From Branchiostoma belcheri (lineage: Eukaryota; Chordata; Leptocardii; Amphioxiformes; Branchiostomatidae): a stretch of 64,000 nucleotides of DNA. Position numbers and translations under genes: made by a program. A model generated the notes under the pieces. The model worked only from the letters and a program-made list of their open reading frames with translations, made no database searches and was not told where the DNA came from. How positions within the stretch are numbered: position 1 is the stretch's first letter; every line of letters begins with the position of its first letter. This document shows, in pieces, positions 11,936 to 23,476 of this stretch. Where the stretch lies: positions 7,508,865-7,572,864 of the forward strand of contig NW_017803909.1 of NCBI RefSeq assembly GCF_001625305.1, in the 5' to 3' direction.

Positions 11936-12290
11936 ACTCTCTTTGTAAAGTTGTAGTTTCACAGTGGTAGATCTCAGAATATTCAGAGTTTCCTTGTACA
12001 CAACCTGGAACTTGCCTTTGCCAACTTTTTGGCTGTTCGCCTGAAACTTTGACTGGCTGTGAACCGGTACCCTCCGGTATCCTACATCTAGCGCTTGTAG
12101 CACTTTTTCAGTTGTACAAGTCTTGACCTTTTCCATGTCTGTGATGGGGCCACATCTCAAGCGTCCCAAATCCGTCTTATCTCGTAGGACAGCCCGTCCC
12201 GACCATTGCAGGCGTGAAGATTTGTATCTGTTCCCTTCAGACTTCCCCCGTGCAGGCGACCTAACCTACGACCCTCGTCCGGCTGGCTAT
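11936..12290 (-). other. Unassigned open frame, possibly retroelement-derived
   Basis: Minus-strand frame of about 110 codons including RYKSSRLQWSGRAVLRDKTD, LGRLRCGPITDMEKVK and ending KLQLYKESETF. It is basic and abuts a retroelement 3' end (11798-11935), which suggests mobile-element origin. Not recognised. Confidence 0.25.
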
Positions 12291-12384
12291 GCATAGGACA
12301 ACGAGTCCCGAATAATGGAGATGTCTTCACCGTCTACATGTACATCAGCAGTTGTAGCCGAGTCAAGACAACCTTGTGGAGTTA

Positions 12385-12763
12385 GGCCATGTTGATTTGA
12401 TTATATGGATGACATCCTATGGGAACCCCAAAACTGATGCGAGCGTGCGAATAAAAAAAGTTTTGCAAAAAAAAGTTGCTTTTATTATGAAATCTACGCG
12501 GTCATGAAGGTTGAACAAATGACAGAGTATGGCGAATAATCTACTCTTCAAGTTCATGCCTTTACATTTTCGTCTTTTTCGTTTGATTTTGGCATTCTAC
12601 GACATTGGTATCGTTTTCCTTTCTGCAACTTACGGTATATATTTGCTCATTTTGCTACTGTTTTGTACAATTTACAGTATGGTTGAAAACTATTTTTTTT
12701 TTGGAAACGGCTGAAAATTCATGCGCGCGCGGATGTCATCCATATAATCAAATCAACATGGCC
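12385..12763. mobile_element. Harbinger-type MITE family C (GGCCATGTTGATTTGATTAT)
   Basis: About 35-bp terminal inverted repeats (GGCCATGTTGATTTGATTAT then ATGGATGACATCC). TTA duplication at 12382-12384 and 12764-12766. Inside each end is a CGCGCGC or GCGAGCGTGCG block. Non-coding. Confidence 0.75.
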
Positions 12764-13936
12764 TTACCCGATAGTGTCATTACAATTGCGCGGGGGCGGG
12801 GCTGTCCTTGCTGGTTCGTATGACTAGATACAAAGTTATTTCCCAGGATACTTGGAGAATCACTTGGTGTACAAGAAGGATATGATTGTCTGGTGCTATC
12901 AACGTCTTCCAGCTGGTGTAATTATTGGCAGGGTTTCAATATTAAAACAAATTTTGTAGAGTCTCTAAAACAGTCCTCAAAAGGTCAATGATGAAATCGC
13001 TACTTTGGCGTGTCTTTTATACTTGTTAATAACTCATTGCGATAGGCTGCAGAACTATCATAATGGTGGATGTGACTTGTGGTTAAGATGTTTTTTTTGT
13101 TTTATTATATGCTGTTGACAATTAGTATACCAAAAATCTAATTAATACCGGTACTTTCAAGACGCCGTTCTAAACATATGAACTTGTCTATGGTCAGGTG
13201 AGGAAAGATGGAGAGTCTATACCTGACATCGAATTACGAAATGTATGTTTCACAGCTTTGCTCTTCTTATTGGACGTACAGGGGTCTTACATGGTCTGAC
13301 TGAAGACTACGGCTCTTTGCAAACTGCTAGCTAGTGATTAGGACGAGAACAGTAATAATGACTGCAATAAAATACGAGGCCCATTTCCGAACTTGACCTT
13401 GGTATTCTCAACAGTAACTTGCCAACTAAAAATCATGAACATCCATTTAAGGATTCTCGAGTTATGTTGATAACAAGAAAAAACACAGACACAAAAGGTC
13501 AACTGCAGTGACGTAGGAACCCCCCACGAAGCCCATTTCTGACCTTGACAATGGCCACCCCGATGACAACCTGCCTGCCAAAAATCGTGAACCTCGGACC
13601 ATTCCTTCAAGAGTTACTGTGCATAATCTGCCAAACAGTGCCGAAACGATTTCATAGCCTTCTCGTCGAAGGCAAAAATGCTGCAATTGAACGTCTATTG
13701 GGTTAAATGTCTGGCATATGACTCTTTTCCTGAACATTACTGTCACGGATTTTTTTAAAAAGTTTGCGCAAGCTACATTACTTAATCAGAGATCACGTTG
13801 GGTGTTTTCCTGATTGGTGGGTCGCACAGCACCATTTGAAATCTCTTTTGACAAACGGTAGAGCTGGGGTCAAGAACCTCATGGGAAGACAATATCTGCC
13901 TACGAGTCTCGTGCCCAGCAATAGGTTTAAAAGAAA

Positions 13937-14325
13937 GGCCATGTTGATTTGATTATATGGATGACATCCTCTGGGAACCCCAAAACTGATGCGAGCGTGC
14001 GAATAAAAAAAAGTTGGAAAAAAAAAGAGTTGCTTTCAACAGGAAATCTACGTGGTCATGAAGGTTGAACAAGTGACACAGAGTATGGTTGGCGAATAAT
14101 CTACTCTTCAAATTCATTTCTTTACATTTTTGTCTTTTTGTTTGATTTTGGCATTCTACGACATTGGTATCTTTTTTAAATATTCTTTTTGTAATGTACG
14201 GTATATATTTGCTCATTTTGCGACTGTTTTGTACGATTTACAGTATGGATGAAACCTTTTCTTTTTAAACGGCCGAAAATTCATGCGCGCGCGGATGTCA
14301 TCCATATAATCAAATCAACATGGCC
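13937..14325. mobile_element. Harbinger-type MITE family C, second copy
   Basis: Closely similar to the 12385 copy along its whole length, only about 1.2 kb away and in the same orientation. Right flank TAA; left flank AAA, so the duplication is mutated. Confidence 0.72.
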
Positions 14326-14574
14326 TAATCGCACTTGCTGATGCGTTGGCGTACAATCTCCACTGACTGTGTCAAGCGATGGCATTGATGGTTGTCAACG
14401 TCGTCTCGAAAATGCAATTTCCTATCAGATTCACAGCCTTGAACCACCTGCGTTATAGGTCAGCATATATTGCGAAGCTATGACTCAGAGTGGACTGATA
14501 TTACAAAACGTAGGACGACGGTGCCTCCACGTGTCAGATCACGGGAGCATGTTAGCCTCCATAGCATGCCAAAA

Positions 14575-14732
14575 ACTGGGGGTTTTGGGGGTCTTCATGG
14601 TCTTTGGGAGCTTTTATGTGCTATTTTCTGATTGCATATAGACAACATAGCCGGCCTGGTTGAATTACCCCCGTTTTTTTAACTGGGCTAATCAGAAAAC
14701 AGCAGAAATCAGAAGACCACCAAACCCCCAGT
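14575..14732. repeat. Foldback inverted repeat (ACTGGGGGTTT)
   Basis: Imperfect inverted arms: ACTGGGGGTTTTGGGGGTCT with TTTTCTGATT on the left, and AATCAGAAAA with AGACCACCAAACCCCCAGT on the right, separated by about 45 bp. No target duplication seen. Confidence 0.55.
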
Positions 14733-15330
14733 CTCAATCATGATGTTTCTGACTCAGGGAGAAGAGTTGCTGTTACAGTTCTACTCGGTAACACGTAACC
14801 CAGGTGAGTGGTCATACCATTCAGACGGTAGCACCATTCACCTTCAAGTGGCCTAACGGCCGTGTTACGTGGCGACCACTAATAAGTAAAAAGAAAGTTC
14901 TATAAGCCTGCTACGGAGGCTACGAGCATGTGACTACTCGAAAAATGAAGACCAAAGTACTCCAGGTTGCTATCCAAGCCCTATGACAGTAGTAGTACCG
15001 TAACCGAGTGTTAGTTGTGCGTGTTGACAGTCAGTCCTATACTACCACTTGCTGTCAGGAACTGATTGTTGATGATTCTATGGACATATCACCAATTCAT
15101 TGAACACCATTCTCTCTCAAAAATGCGAACAACTTCTGGAAATTATATTATAACAATCATACATCGTATAGAGATGTTTCTATTTAAGTCAGCTGCTGAC
15201 TTAATGATGATTTAACTCTAATATTTGGCACATTTATGATACAGTTATCACAAAAGCCCCATGTTTCACATCAGTTGAGGACGACAAAATACAAATAAAG
15301 GAAGAACAGGAATTCACAATGTTTACATTA

Positions 15331-15809
15331 GGCCACAGCAAGTAATATTTTTATGGATGACATCATCGCGCGCATTAATTTTCGCCTGATTTTGAAAAAA
15401 AAAATTGTTGCCATCTGAAAGTGGTCAACATGCCGAAAATGGGTAAAGATGTCTGTTGCCTGGCCGAAACGTGGATGGCAGATAAATATGAAAAAAGGTT
15501 CTGATTTATTGTTTTGTCTTTTACTTTGATGCAGCAGCGCATTTCATTCCTTTTATATGTGATGTTCCCTGAATCAAAACCATTTGTACAATGATCGAAA
15601 ACATTTATTTTTCAGGAACAAAAAATGGATGTTGTAATAGTTGGCAGTAAACTTTGCACAATATTCTTGTTTAACAAGGTTTATGATATCAAAATTTGAC
15701 AATGTAGGCATCTTGTTTTTTTTTGGCACGCCTTGCTTTAGTTTCGCCCTATCGCATTAGATTTGGAGTCAGTGTAGGATGCCATCCATAAAATTTACTT
15801 GCTGTGGCC
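15331..15809. mobile_element. Harbinger-type MITE family B, GGCCACAGCAAGTAA variant
   Basis: Inverted repeats GGCCACAGCAAGTAA.../...TTTACTTGCTGTGGCC, TTA duplication (15328-15330, 15810-15812). The interior includes a short frame beginning MPKMGKDVCC (15431 onward) shared with the 53177 copy. Confidence 0.72.
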
Positions 15810-16084
15810 TTAAAATATACGTTGCCGGCTAAGTCTGCCAAATGGCGATGCCGACACCGAGCGACCGTATGTAAAAAAAAACAAAAAAAAAAAACGGACG
15901 GCGTTCTTTTAAGTATGCAGGAATCACAACCGGTGTCAACTAGATTTCCCTCCATATCGATCTGTCCCCTTTCATCGTCTGCCGTCGTGTTTGGCTTGCT
16001 GATTGTACAGTCATTATAGCAAGCCTCTGGGGGGGTCCATGCTATCTCATGGCGTTCTACACACACAAAAGGAAATAACAACAA

Positions 16085-16200
16085 CACTCATAGGAAATTC
16101 AAACTCTACTAGTGGATAAATTACGGCGATAATATCCGGACATTTCGAGTGACATCCACCACTCTTCTTCAGCGTCACTAATGATCTAACAGAACTCGAT
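16085..16200 (-). mobile_element. Penelope-like 3' fragment with hammerhead-like core (minus)
   Basis: Forms one arm of an inverted pair with 16525-16627. On the minus strand (16178-16141) it reads CTGAAGA, a 5-bp stem GAGTG/CACTC, then GAAA, the conserved core order of a hammerhead ribozyme. Downstream on the same strand is AATAAAG at about 16215-16221 with retroelement-like UTR. Confidence 0.42.
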
Positions 16201-16524
16201 AAAACATATAGAACAACTTTATTGCACGACAATTGTACAGGGTACATTGTATGGCAAATAGGTAACAATATTAAAGTAGCATAGTAAAATGGATAGGTAC
16301 AGAATAAAACATAACAACTTATATATAGAAAAGAAATAATCAAAAGTTAGCTTAGGCTTTACAATCAGGCGGAGTTATCTATGGGTACAAGTGACAACAA
16401 ATCAGTATTCTTTCTAATAACAAAACAGTCTTTTATGTATCTATATTTTGCATAAAAGCAACTGGAAAAACCGGTTGAACATGACAAGGCTAAATTAGGT
16501 CATTGATATGTTTTAAAAGTACTA

Positions 16525-16627
16525 TTAGTTCATTAGTGACGCTGAAGAAGAGTGGTGGATGTCGCTCAAAACGTCCAGATATTATCCCAATAATTTATCC
16601 AGTAGTAGAGTTTGAATTTCCTATGAG
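16525..16627 (+). mobile_element. Penelope-like fragment, plus-strand arm
   Basis: About 85-90% similar by eye to the reverse complement of 16085-16200. Contains CTGAAGA at 16542-16548, but the GAAA is mutated to CAAAA, so any ribozyme core is broken here. Confidence 0.42.
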
Positions 16628-16849
16628 TAAATATAGTTTATCTGGATGTCTAACCTTCATCAATGAAACAACAACGAGCTTCCACACAATAAGAAGGGTT
16701 TTCAATTCATATCTAATATAAACCCATCCATTCATATCGTCATAATTATCATTAGCTTTTATTCAGTTCGGATATTAATACTTATCAATGATTCATCAGC
16801 AGGAACCCTCGTATTCTACTTGACCATGTAATGGTTGAACAAAGTTGAG

Positions 16850-17233
16850 AGAAGCAGGCGTCAACCGGTTCTTGAGTTATCCTCCTTAGAAAATTTTTCA
16901 ACAAATGCTCCTGCAGTACCAGAACAAGCCGCTAGGGGACCCAAACTCATGTCACTTCTTCCCTATCTTAAGAGCTATCTGCCATCCAACATTTGTGACC
17001 CTAGCATGTCCAGATCATGAGATATCAAAACCAGAAGTTCTGTTGCAGTACCTAGGAAAGCCGTCAGGGGGCCCAAAATCTAATCATTTCTAGGTCTCAT
17101 GAAGACCTACCCACCTACCAAGTTTCATTCCAATCAATCTACTGCTTTTTTAGTTATCTTGCTAAACCACACACACACACACACACACACAGACAAACGC
17201 TACTGAAAACATAACCTCCTTGGCGAAGGTAAT
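16850..17233. mobile_element. ACCTTCGCC-family element, truncated and inverted relative to 40058
   Basis: Shares with 40058-40965 (reverse complement) the phrases CAACCGGTTCTTG, GATCATGAGATATCAAAACC, GGTCTCATGAAGACCTACCC and the terminal CCTTGGCGAAGGTA. A (CA)n microsatellite sits at 17167-17191. Confidence 0.6.
17167..17191. repeat. (CA)n microsatellite
   Basis: About 12 uninterrupted CA units within the ACCTTCGCC-family fragment. Confidence 0.9.
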
Positions 17234-17439
17234 AAACAGCGAAATAACAGGCATGTGATGATTCATAACCTGATCGATGATGATGACGTGTGGATGTGTT
17301 GAACCCACCGACATCATCGCACGCTGCAGAATTTTTACTAAGACTGAACATTTTTTGCAAAAGTCCGCAGTCTTTAGATGGATTCCATGCGATAGTATTA
17401 CTTCTAGAATGGAAAATAATTTGCGTGGAAATCTTTAAT

Positions 17440-17610
17440 TCAAATTGATGAGGAATGAGCGACAGTTCCATACATTATCGCATAGTTTGTCGCTCGGGAC
17501 ATTATGGAGAACAAAAGCGGAGCGTACAGCGGTGATCAATGGAGCACATCTGTTGCCATGAAATGAGATATCTTTTAGTTTACGATCTCCTTCACGGGAT
17601 CTAGCCGCAG
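17440..17610 (-). pseudogene. Possible PIF/Harbinger-type DDE transposase C-terminal relic
   Basis: On the minus strand a long open frame contains DRKLKDISFHGNRCAPLITA followed by VRSAFVLHNVPSDKLCDN. Harbinger-type transposases end their DDE domain with a similar arrangement (RxxxL..., then IITAACVLHNxC). The match is partial: upstream residues do not show clear Asp/Asp catalytic blocks and the surrounding 157-codon frame otherwise resembles nothing. I call it a relic at moderate-to-low confidence; a diverged host exon is an alternative. Confidence 0.4.
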
Positions 17611-18113
17611 GAGTTATGGTTGCTGAGATGCCGCAGCGCAGGGAAAATGGTCGGCGAGAGCCTGCAACATTGAGCTCCAAATTAGCCATCAATCCGCACG
17701 TGATCGCTGGTTGTGAAATGAGTGACGAGGTAAACTGCCGTATCATGCATAAAAGACGCGGGTTCTGCACCTGCTCCCGGCCGCTCCCCGGGCCGTTACG
17801 ACATCGGGGGAACCGCGGCTGCAGCTGGAATACATATGGGCAGTCTGTGGGACGTGGCGTGGGGAGGGCGACACAGAGGAACCTGTATCCTGTATTATAC
17901 AAACCCATTTCACATTATATTTTTAACATCACAAAGAAAGGAGAAGGAGCCGAACTTCTGTATTAGAGTAGTTTTAGAGCTGTTTGTACTACAAACATGT
18001 ATATTACCCATTTCATCTGTTCGCCTGTACTTAGCCCGGTAGGGCATGAATGTACAATAAAGGTTATAATATAATATGTATCTACATGTGTTAATGGGCC
18101 TATTAAAAAATTC

Positions 18114-18170
18114 TCCTCCTAGCTCTGATTGGCGGATGTGTTTCCGCCAATGAGATATAGGAGGTTAAAA
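18114..18170. repeat. Short hairpin CTCCTA...GATTGGCGGA
   Basis: CCTCCTA and ATTGGCGGA on the left pair with TCCGCCAAT and TAGGAGG on the right around a TGTGT loop, with a small bulge. Confidence 0.6.
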
Positions 18171-18234
18171 TGTAACTCTTAGTAGCCACTCCATTTCAAG
18201 AAAATCTTTTTAAATAACTTTGTTAGCATTAACA

Positions 18235-18375
18235 TTTTTAATGTCTTGGGGTGGTGGGACTACGCCGCACTGGTATGTCAACTCTGTGTATTTAAATGTT
18301 AATTGTATTTTGTTGTGTGGCGATCGATGTTAATATAAGTTATAAACTTGAGTGCAGCGCCACACTGTCCTTGTT
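18235..18375 (+). repeat. SINE-like 3' fragment
   Basis: Contains GGCGATCGATGTTAATATAAG then TTATAAACTTGAGTG, resembling the 3' part of the 3411 SINE (GGCGGCATTAATATAAGTTG...AGCTTGAGTG), and an A-rich end with AATAAAATAA. No tRNA head. Confidence 0.45.
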
Positions 18376-18400
18376 ATGTTTTGATAAATAAAATAATCTA

Positions 18401-18531
18401 TATCTGTATCTGTATAGCCGGTATAAACGCCCTTCGGCGCAACACACCAGCTTCGCAGGCACGCGGCGCGGAGGCAGCTAGCTATATCACACCGAACGAC
18501 TTGTAACACTCATGTCTTGTATATTTGCAGC
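18401..18531 (-). mobile_element. LINE 3' tail fragment
   Basis: Only the last ~130 bp of the LINE family: the CTGTATC repeat, the TATAGCCGG tail, the GCAGGCACGCGGCGCGG segment, and the end of the 3' UTR. It abuts a SINE-like fragment on its left. Confidence 0.65.
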
Positions 18532-19043
18532 CTCTACAATGAGACTACGATGAGAAGTCTCAATGAGAAGTTGCTGTAATTATCAAGGACTCATCTTATC
18601 TTCCAGATATTTTGAAGACACGTATACAAACCTTGCCAGAAATGAAACAAATGCAACTTCTTCAATGTAAGGCGACAATCTCATTTGCAATGATTGATGC
18701 ATATTTCCCTATTAATATTGCATTACAAATGTATACATTATATGAAGTATGTATTGTGATATAGTCCATTTCATCAAACTGGGAATTGCTCGAGAAATAA
18801 GGGCACTGAAGACACATTCCCTGCGTGTTATGCTGAAAAAAATGGACTGAGAGTTATCTACATTATCTATCAGGGGAAAAAGACATTTCAAATCTTTACC
18901 TTCAATTAATCAAAACTTGTTCACTAGGACGTACATGTACGTTATGCTCTTTTGTACTAGATTATGTGTCTCCAGAGGATGTTGTCAACAAGATTAACTT
19001 AGCTTGGCCTAGCGCCATCCACATACCTTGCTACTATTGCTTA

Positions 19044-19418
19044 GGCCACACCAAGTAAATTTTATGGATGACGTCCTTTGGAGACCCTAAATCTAATGCG
19101 AGAGGGCGAAAAAAAAAACAAGATGCCTAGATTAGAAATATTGCACTGCTGACAGGACCGTCCTGTCAGCAGTGCCGTTTTTGGAACTATTGACAGGATT
19201 TTTTTCAGTGCCTTCTTTTCTTTCATTTTTGTTTTAATTTTTTTTAACCAGGCACAGGCTTTTGGCGTTACGGGTTTCACGTCAATCTGACAATTTGCGG
19301 CACTTTCTGGCAATTTGGTCATAGTTACAGGAAGCGAAATTTCTTGTTTTTTTTTCTAGGTACAGGCCAAAATCAATGCGCGCGCGGACGTCATCCATAA
19401 AATTTACTTGGTGTGGCC
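19044..19418. mobile_element. Harbinger-type MITE family B (GGCCACACCAAGTAAATTTT)
   Basis: Inverted repeats GGCCACACCAAGTAAATTTT then ATGGATGACGTCC at both ends; TTA duplication (19041-19043, 19419-19421). It contains a 33-bp near-perfect palindrome at 19143-19175. Confidence 0.75.
19143..19175. repeat. 33-bp palindrome with 1-nt centre
   Basis: GCACTGCTGACAGGAC, one C, then its exact reverse complement. Located inside the family B MITE at 19044-19418. Confidence 0.85.
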
Positions 19419-19937
19419 TTATACTGGCTGATATGTCAATCCCTTCCACCATGTGGTTAATATGCGCCTCCCAAGGCACCATTATAGTATTAACACCATC
19501 AGGATTATTCCATTTTGAATCTCATGGGGAGGGGCAATCATGAGCATATCTGACCCCCTCCCCGTCATTTTAATTAAGACCTTCTTATCTATTAACCATC
19601 TTCATGCTACCATAAACTCACGGCCACTTCAAACTATGGGTAGGTTCCATTAACTAAGCAGGAGGGGGGTTAAATGGTCAATGACCACTCACCATTCCCT
19701 GTTAAAAAAGATAATAATTGTAATTCCTGCTCTATTCCTCCCCCCAATTTTTAAATGGACTCATCTTTATATACTTGCACAGACTTCACCCATCATTTTC
19801 TTCACCACAAAGGTAAATGTAAAATCACAATCTTTTATCAGATATATGCTGTTACGTTAGACAAGGATCAAACAAGGAAGAAAGACAATGGAGCATCAGA
19901 CAATAAATTAATATATATATGATAAAATCATCATGTG

Positions 19938-20070
19938 TTTAAGTTCATCTGTGTTGGTAGTAATCATAGTAAAATATTGAACTTTATTCCAACACAAAGA
20001 TTAAACAGAGATCAAATTTTCAATGACCACTGTCGCAGCAGGATAAATTAATGACCAATCACTTCAATCT
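19938..20070 (-). mobile_element. Second copy of the 11798 retroelement 3' end
   Basis: Shares AGTTCATCTGTGTTGGTAGT and ACTTTATTCCAACACAAAGA (plus strand) with 11798-11935. The CTGATGA core is deleted to CTGCTGCG. Confidence 0.5.
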
Positions 20071-20079
20071 ACATCCAAG

Positions 20080-21230
20080 CTGACTGTATGGTTTATTCTA
20101 AAACAGGCTGAGTCATTAAGCTTAAAGTTCATTTGATTTCTGAAATACCTAGAGTCCTTTCAAATCCAAAGTGACAAGTGTTAGTATTGTATAGTCTACA
20201 GAAGAAACAAATGGCAGCTCACACAATCAAAGATGCCAGTCTTGTTGACATACAACCTTTTGGAAGCTTTATTGCATTTTATGTTCTCATGCACATTGTA
20301 TGTACGTATGTATGTATGTATGATTATACATAATCTGAGGGAATTCAGTATTGTCAAATCTATCTCTAGTTATACAAAGGGGCAGGAAAGTAGACTAGCT
20401 CTAGAACTTTTGTAAACATGATTCCAGGTGTGCTGATTGAAACAGACAGTGCGGATTCACAACTCTTGTTGTGCCAAGGCTCCGTGAAATGAAGGCATAC
20501 ATTTTACCTTCCTACAGAGCAGCCTGTTAGAATACAGAGATAGAATGGGTACTGCTTCTTTGTCACATATTTATCACTAGATGTTTAAAGATTCAAATGG
20601 GGCAAAGTGGTTTGAAAAATGAATAATTTTGTATATTTGTAAAATCAATTTTTATGTCTCACTACGTATTGGCATAGCTGTACGTTACACATAATTTGTA
20701 ATTAAGTTTCTCTCTTTGTTGTTAGTAAATTCTTAGGACATAAAACTGAATATACTGATGCCATACTGTAGGCAACCTCTAAAATGTCTGCATGTACATG
20801 TTATCAATTGTGTTCAAGAACTGAAATGTATTATGACATCAGACAAAGTATTCCACCGCATTTGCATTTAAATTTGGTCTGCAACATATGTCACATCGAG
20901 TTTAACATGGAAAGTACAGTTTGTTAGAGAAATTTGCACATTTGCGGTGCTTTTTGGTGGGGATGGAAGACCTTGTGTTGTTACTACATTTTGTCTATCT
21001 GGTACATACCAATTGCAGGACGGGGATTTTTGATACCACTTGCAAGACAAGCTCCAGGATAACAATACCATTCAATAATGATGAAACTTGGCAACAGGAG
21101 ATACAGCTTGTAACCCTGGTTTCTTAAACTTTAAAGATGAGCTAGTACTCTTCAAAAAGTCTTTCCAGGGTTGAACTGTTCAATCTTTTGACAAAAATGG
21201 GGTTGCTATTAAGATTGTACAAAAAAATCT
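20080..21230. other. No gene recognised
   Basis: AT-rich sequence with a short (GTAT)n run at about 20299-20322. Open frames on both strands at 20868-21127 overlap each other and lack splice support. Confidence 0.45.
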
Positions 21231-21239
21231 GTTCAGGTC

Positions 21240-21625
21240 TATCCACAGACCTGTGGGTTCACATAAAGCTGGGTCGTCAAGGGCACAAGATGTACAGACC
21301 CATGCACGTGGGTGTATTCTTAACAAAACTCTGGGTCTTTGGGGGTGAAAACTTCACATACCCATAGGTTTACACGGGTGTACTGCTCACAAGACCCATG
21401 GGTCAACCAACAGGGCTCACAATGATTTAAGCTTACAACCGTGGGTTGACATGGGTGTATTGTTGACATGGGTGTATTGTTGACATGGGTGTACAATCCA
21501 CAAGGGTGCTTTGATCACAAGGGTGTACATCTCAAAGACCCACGAGCTTAGCATTCAAAAGGGTGGATTCTTTGCAAAACCCTAGTTTAACAAGGGAGTG
21601 CTTGGTTCACAAAGGTGCAATGATC
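21240..21625. repeat. Degenerate GGGTGTA repeat region
   Basis: Many copies of a loose CACANGGGTGTA / ACCCATGGGT motif, with a tidy 17-bp tandem TTGACATGGGTGTATTG three times near 21444-21494. No coding potential seen. Confidence 0.6.
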
Positions 21626-21629
21626 ACAG

Positions 21630-22950
21630 TATATTGTTAACTATATGTACTATCATACTATAACTACATTTTATGTACCTGCTTTTTTCTACCTAGTCTA
21701 AGACACAGAGGCACACAGAAGCACCCAGTTGTGACAAAGTCCATTCAAGTATTATGTACATTCCCCATAAAATAGTATATATACAATGATATAATACAGC
21801 ATTAGTAAGACCAGATAATATATAAAATAAAGGCCCAATAAATATTCAAGATTAAAAATTTAATACTGTATGAAACTTTGTTAGCTAGCATTAAAACACA
21901 TGAAATTATACAACAAATGCAACATTGCACTGAATATTCAACAAAAATTTAAAAAAAATACTAAGCCAACTCAAGTTGGACTCAATATTGTAATATGTTA
22001 CCTCTAAAAATTAGATGCTCAAATAATCCACACTGACTTTCATACATGATTGTGTTGAATGGGTGTGCCTTCTGTGTATGATATTACTACACATCTAAAC
22101 CTACTCCTAGTCTTCAAAAGCAGGTCATCCCCAAATGTAGCTTCAGTAAGGAAATTTGATAGGAAAAGTAGATGTTAAAATGACCCTCCCCTTTAAAAGA
22201 AAAAGCTTCCTAGAAGCCATTGTCACATTGTTCATTTCACATCAACAGTGTCTGCCTGGTACATACATTCTCAAAAGGATAAATCTGAAAGTGAAAAAAA
22301 TTCCTGCATAGTTCATGATTATGATATGATTTTTTTTCAATACTTTTACACGGTCCTGTTCTACATAAACCTGTCACATAAACCATTTTGTAGGAGGTTG
22401 ACAGATGTTTATAGCAAATAAACATCTATAATATAATTGTGGACATGCTAATTTTCCACAATGTGCCCCCTACATGTAGCTCTTCACCATACATTAAAAA
22501 AGAAATAAAATTTTCCGAGGGTTATCTTCCAATACATGTATATTATTTACAAACTATTTCAGTATGTTCCCTCAACATGATAATGCACAATTTCATTTCA
22601 TACCTGGTTAATTCAGCAGCTAGAATATACAATAATTTCTACGTAACTTAGAAACAAGTAGAAAATTCTAATCATAATTATGATCCTTTTAATGCAAAGA
22701 CAGATTCAGATGCTCTTACCTTTTTTTCTCTCTTAACTTGTATGTTATCCATGATTACACAATCTTATTTCTATCCTATCCTCTAATTGAACCTGTAGCA
22801 ACTTCAGCTGTATAATACATGCTTCGGCAACAACAAAATGGGAATACTTAATACATTGTAAGGTCTCTTTATCTAAATTTTAACCTGTTCCTTTGCTATT
22901 TCCATGTCGCATCCAGATTCACTTTTCCCATAGTTCCTTGAGTCATTGTC
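21630..22950. other. Downstream flank/possible 3' UTR of the DUF1295 gene
   Basis: AT-rich, unique sequence directly downstream (minus sense) of the stop at 22954. No clear poly(A) signal fixed; no other gene. Confidence 0.4.
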
Positions 22951-22953
22951 CCA

Positions 22954-23158
22954 TCATGCACTGTTTGCCCGGGCCTTTCCGTTGACCTCGTCGACTTTGA
23001 CCTCGAGTTCGTCCTCGTCGGCCTCGTCCATGGTGTTGTACAGCGGGAACTCGCAGCAGACAAAACACTTGACGGCGTCGGGGAGTCGTCCGTAGAAGTA
23101 CGGAGGCAGAGGAACCAGAGGGCTGGTGCTGCGCTTGTATTCCCTGTAGGCCTCCACC
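22954..23158 (-). CDS. DUF1295-family protein, coding exon 5 (C-terminus and stop)
   Basis: Completes Lys245 and encodes residues 246-312, ending at the TGA at 22956-22954. The acceptor is TTCCTGTAAG|G. The joined sequence reads DERYGKVEAYREYKRSTSP, the expected family continuation (ERYG..xxYxxYKxxTSPLxPLPP), so the very long last intron is well supported by phase and homology. A conserved CFVCCEFPLYN segment follows, then an acidic, probably disordered tail (DEADEDELEVKVDE) that exceeds the family core. No convincing AATAAA was found on this strand within several hundred bases after the stop, so the 3' UTR end is not placed. Confidence 0.92.
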
Positions 23159-23476
23159 CTTACAGGAAGAAACCAAAACAGTATTAAGAAGGATACTAAA
23201 ATCACTTGTTTGTAGAATGTTCTAATGTCACTGTTTTTTGGAATGACTTTTGCTCCTGGTGGCTTGACACCTTCTCAGAACATATTGTCCTAAAAATGGA
23301 TATAATGTATGGTAAAGTCGCTGTAAAACAGCATTACATGATTTAATGTTTAAATCTTAATCCATAAGTCAGTTAAAGCATTTCCACGTGACACTATTCT
23401 TGGGTCTGCTGACATGTTGATGCCTCTATAACAAATGTGTGAATATACACTCTGAGTCTCTGAACAAATTGAACTA

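Noticed and set aside
13338-13746. Two overlapping minus-strand frames as exons
   Set aside because: The region is a degenerate two-copy repeat (AAAATCRTGAAC blocks), and the peptides resemble nothing known.
17436-17908. 157-codon minus-strand open frame as a normal gene
   Set aside because: Only its C-terminal part resembles a known (transposase) motif. The rest overlaps an equally long plus-strand frame and has no splice support.
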